NCBI GenBank assembly: GCA_039181495.1
Contig: JBCDCP010000140.1
Location: 1-6,833 of the forward strand
Direction: 5' to 3'
DNA length: 6,833 bases
DNA from: JBCDCP01 sp039181495
GTDB lineage: Bacteria > Pseudomonadota > Alphaproteobacteria > Rhizobiales > Tepidamorphaceae
The notes under the pieces are model-generated. The model made no database searches and was not told where the DNA came from. It saw nothing but the letters and a program-made list of their open reading frames with translations. The position numbers and the translations under genes are program-made. How positions within the stretch are numbered: the first letter of the stretch is position 1; every line of letters begins with the position of its first letter. This document shows positions 6,389-6,833 of the stretch, piece by piece.

Positions 6389-6544
6389 ATGAAAAAATTC
6401 GCAATTGCCGGCGCAGCCGTTTTGGCTCTCGCCGTGGCAGCTTGTGCTGACCACCACCACAAAGAGCCTGTTATGGTGAAGGGCTTCGCGCCCACCGCTG
6501 AAGCTCCGGTTGTTGGTGTGGCTCCGGCTTCCAACTGGAAGTAA
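6389..6544 (+). CDS. Small lipoprotein, 51 residues, unknown function
   Basis: The N-terminus is a typical type II signal peptide: Lys2-Lys3, a hydrophobic run from 4 to 18, and the lipobox Val16-Ala17-Ala18-Cys19. Cleavage before Cys19 leaves a 33-residue lipidated peptide with Ala at +2, which by the enterobacterial Lol rule favours the outer membrane. The mature part begins with ADHHHKEP (20-27), including three adjacent histidines, and then has an Ala/Pro/Val-rich stretch ending in SNWK. I do not recognise the family; it is not an obvious entericidin. The ATG at 6389 is chosen over an in-frame upstream GTG or TTG codon because it starts exactly at the signal peptide and has GGGGG 8 nt upstream. 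Its own strong terminator follows 52 bp after the stop, so it looks like an independent, possibly abundant, short mRNA. Metal binding by the His cluster is speculation. Confidence 0.82.
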   Translation: MKKFAIAGAAVLALAVAACADHHHKEPVMVKGFAPTAEAPVVGVAPASNWK

Positions 6545-6559
6545 TTCCAGACTGATTTC

Positions 6560-6584
6560 GCGGGCCTTGCGTATGCGGGCTCGC
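6560..6584 (+). other. Hairpin in the 3' UTR of the lipoprotein gene
   Basis: GCGGGCC (6560-6566) pairs with GGCTCGC (6578-6584), with one G-U pair and an 11-nt loop. An alternative stem, TTGCG (6567-6571) with CGCAA (6582-6586), competes with it. It sits between the stop codon and the intrinsic terminator, so the mature 3' end of this short mRNA should carry two stem-loops. Confidence 0.35.
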
Positions 6585-6596
6585 AAAAGCAGACAG

Positions 6597-6632
6597 AAGG
6601 TACTGATGGCTTCGGCCATCAGTACCTTTTTT
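6597..6632 (+). terminator. Strong Rho-independent terminator
   Basis: A 14-bp perfect stem, 6597-6610 with 6615-6628, is closed by a TTCG tetraloop, which is exceptionally stable in RNA. It runs into six consecutive T residues (6627-6632). It ends transcription of the lipoprotein gene and insulates it from the gene beginning after 6660. In the reverse direction the tail is TTCTGTC, so termination of minus-strand transcripts would be weaker. Confidence 0.95.
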
Positions 6633-6661
6633 GTTGCGCAAAACGATGTGTCGCGTGGCAA

Positions 6662-6833
6662 GTGTTGCGGCAGACAGAAACATCGAACCGGGGCAGTGTG
6701 CGACTGGGCGAGACAGCCGACGCGGACCCGGTCGTTGTCGCGCCGCCCAATCCCGCGGACACCGAAGCCAGGCTGTCTCACGCATTCAGGGCGCTGTCAT
6801 CCTGGGAACAGTCAGAGGCCGCGCGCGCGATCG
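6662..6833 (+). CDS. Unidentified protein, N-terminal part only (runs off right edge)
   Basis: This frame is open to the window end and shows coding character: most third positions are G or C, and the translation is balanced (GETADADPVVVAPP, then a predicted amphipathic helix with ARLSHAFRALSSWEQ). The other two plus frames do not look coding; one is open but extremely Arg-rich. No ATG is available. Candidate starts are GTG 6662, TTG 6665 and GTG 6698; the last has GGGG 4 nt upstream and may be the true one. About 45-57 residues are visible, with no motif I recognise. The gene lies just after the terminator at 6597-6632, so it needs its own promoter, and I cannot see one clearly in the short gap. 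Confidence 0.5.
   Translation, partial: MLRQTETSNRGSVRLGETADADPVVVAPPNPADTEARLSHAFRALSSWEQSEAARAI

Noticed and set aside
6239..6781. A 180-codon minus-strand open frame at the right end.
   Set aside because: It runs through the perfect terminator stem-loop, the lipoprotein gene and the right-edge coding frame; it has no domain and poor composition.
6389..6833. The lipoprotein and the right-edge frame as one gene split by a stop codon.
   Set aside because: They share a frame with no other stop, but a full-strength terminator lies between them, and the intervening codons do not look coding.

Overview
The window looks like a chromosomal segment from an alphaproteobacterium, most likely of the Hyphomicrobiales (Rhizobiales) type. 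The evidence is an aa3-type cytochrome c oxidase pair in the order coxB-coxA, an IalB-family secreted protein, TldD close to the cox genes, and GC-rich coding sequence with mostly G or C at third codon positions. The genus cannot be named from the sequence alone. No mobile elements, CRISPR arrays, tRNAs or rRNAs were seen.

Layout. Positions 1-1648 are on the minus strand: the N-terminal 202 codons of coxA (oxidase subunit I, running off the left edge) and, upstream of it, complete coxB (subunit II). Two compact inverted repeats lie in the 104-bp gap between them. Positions 1649-2221 are a gene-poor divergent region. It holds two candidate coxB promoters, a tandem TGGCGA-N6-TCGCCA-type dyad and a separate hairpin near 2100. 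From 2222 on, everything is on the plus strand: an exported IalB-like protein (to 2773), tldD (2888-4336), and a KefB/KefC-type K+/H+ antiporter (4349-6193) that starts 12 bp after the tldD stop. A 51-residue lipoprotein follows (6389-6544), then a textbook intrinsic terminator (6597-6632), and finally the start of an unidentified gene that runs off the right edge.

How the genes fit together. coxB and coxA encode the catalytic core of the aa3 oxidase. TldD is one half of the TldD/TldE zinc protease; its partner is not in the window. The antiporter carries KefC hallmarks for glutathione- or electrophile-gated K+ efflux, and it probably shares a transcript with tldD. The IalB-like protein and the lipoprotein are small envelope proteins of unknown precise role.

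The window is mostly ordinary core genome, and I do not see a convincing new multi-gene system. The best second looks are the tandem dyad at the cox promoter, the leader of the small lipoprotein gene (where the ribosome-binding G-run has an upstream C-run able to pair with it), and the histidine-containing lipoprotein itself.
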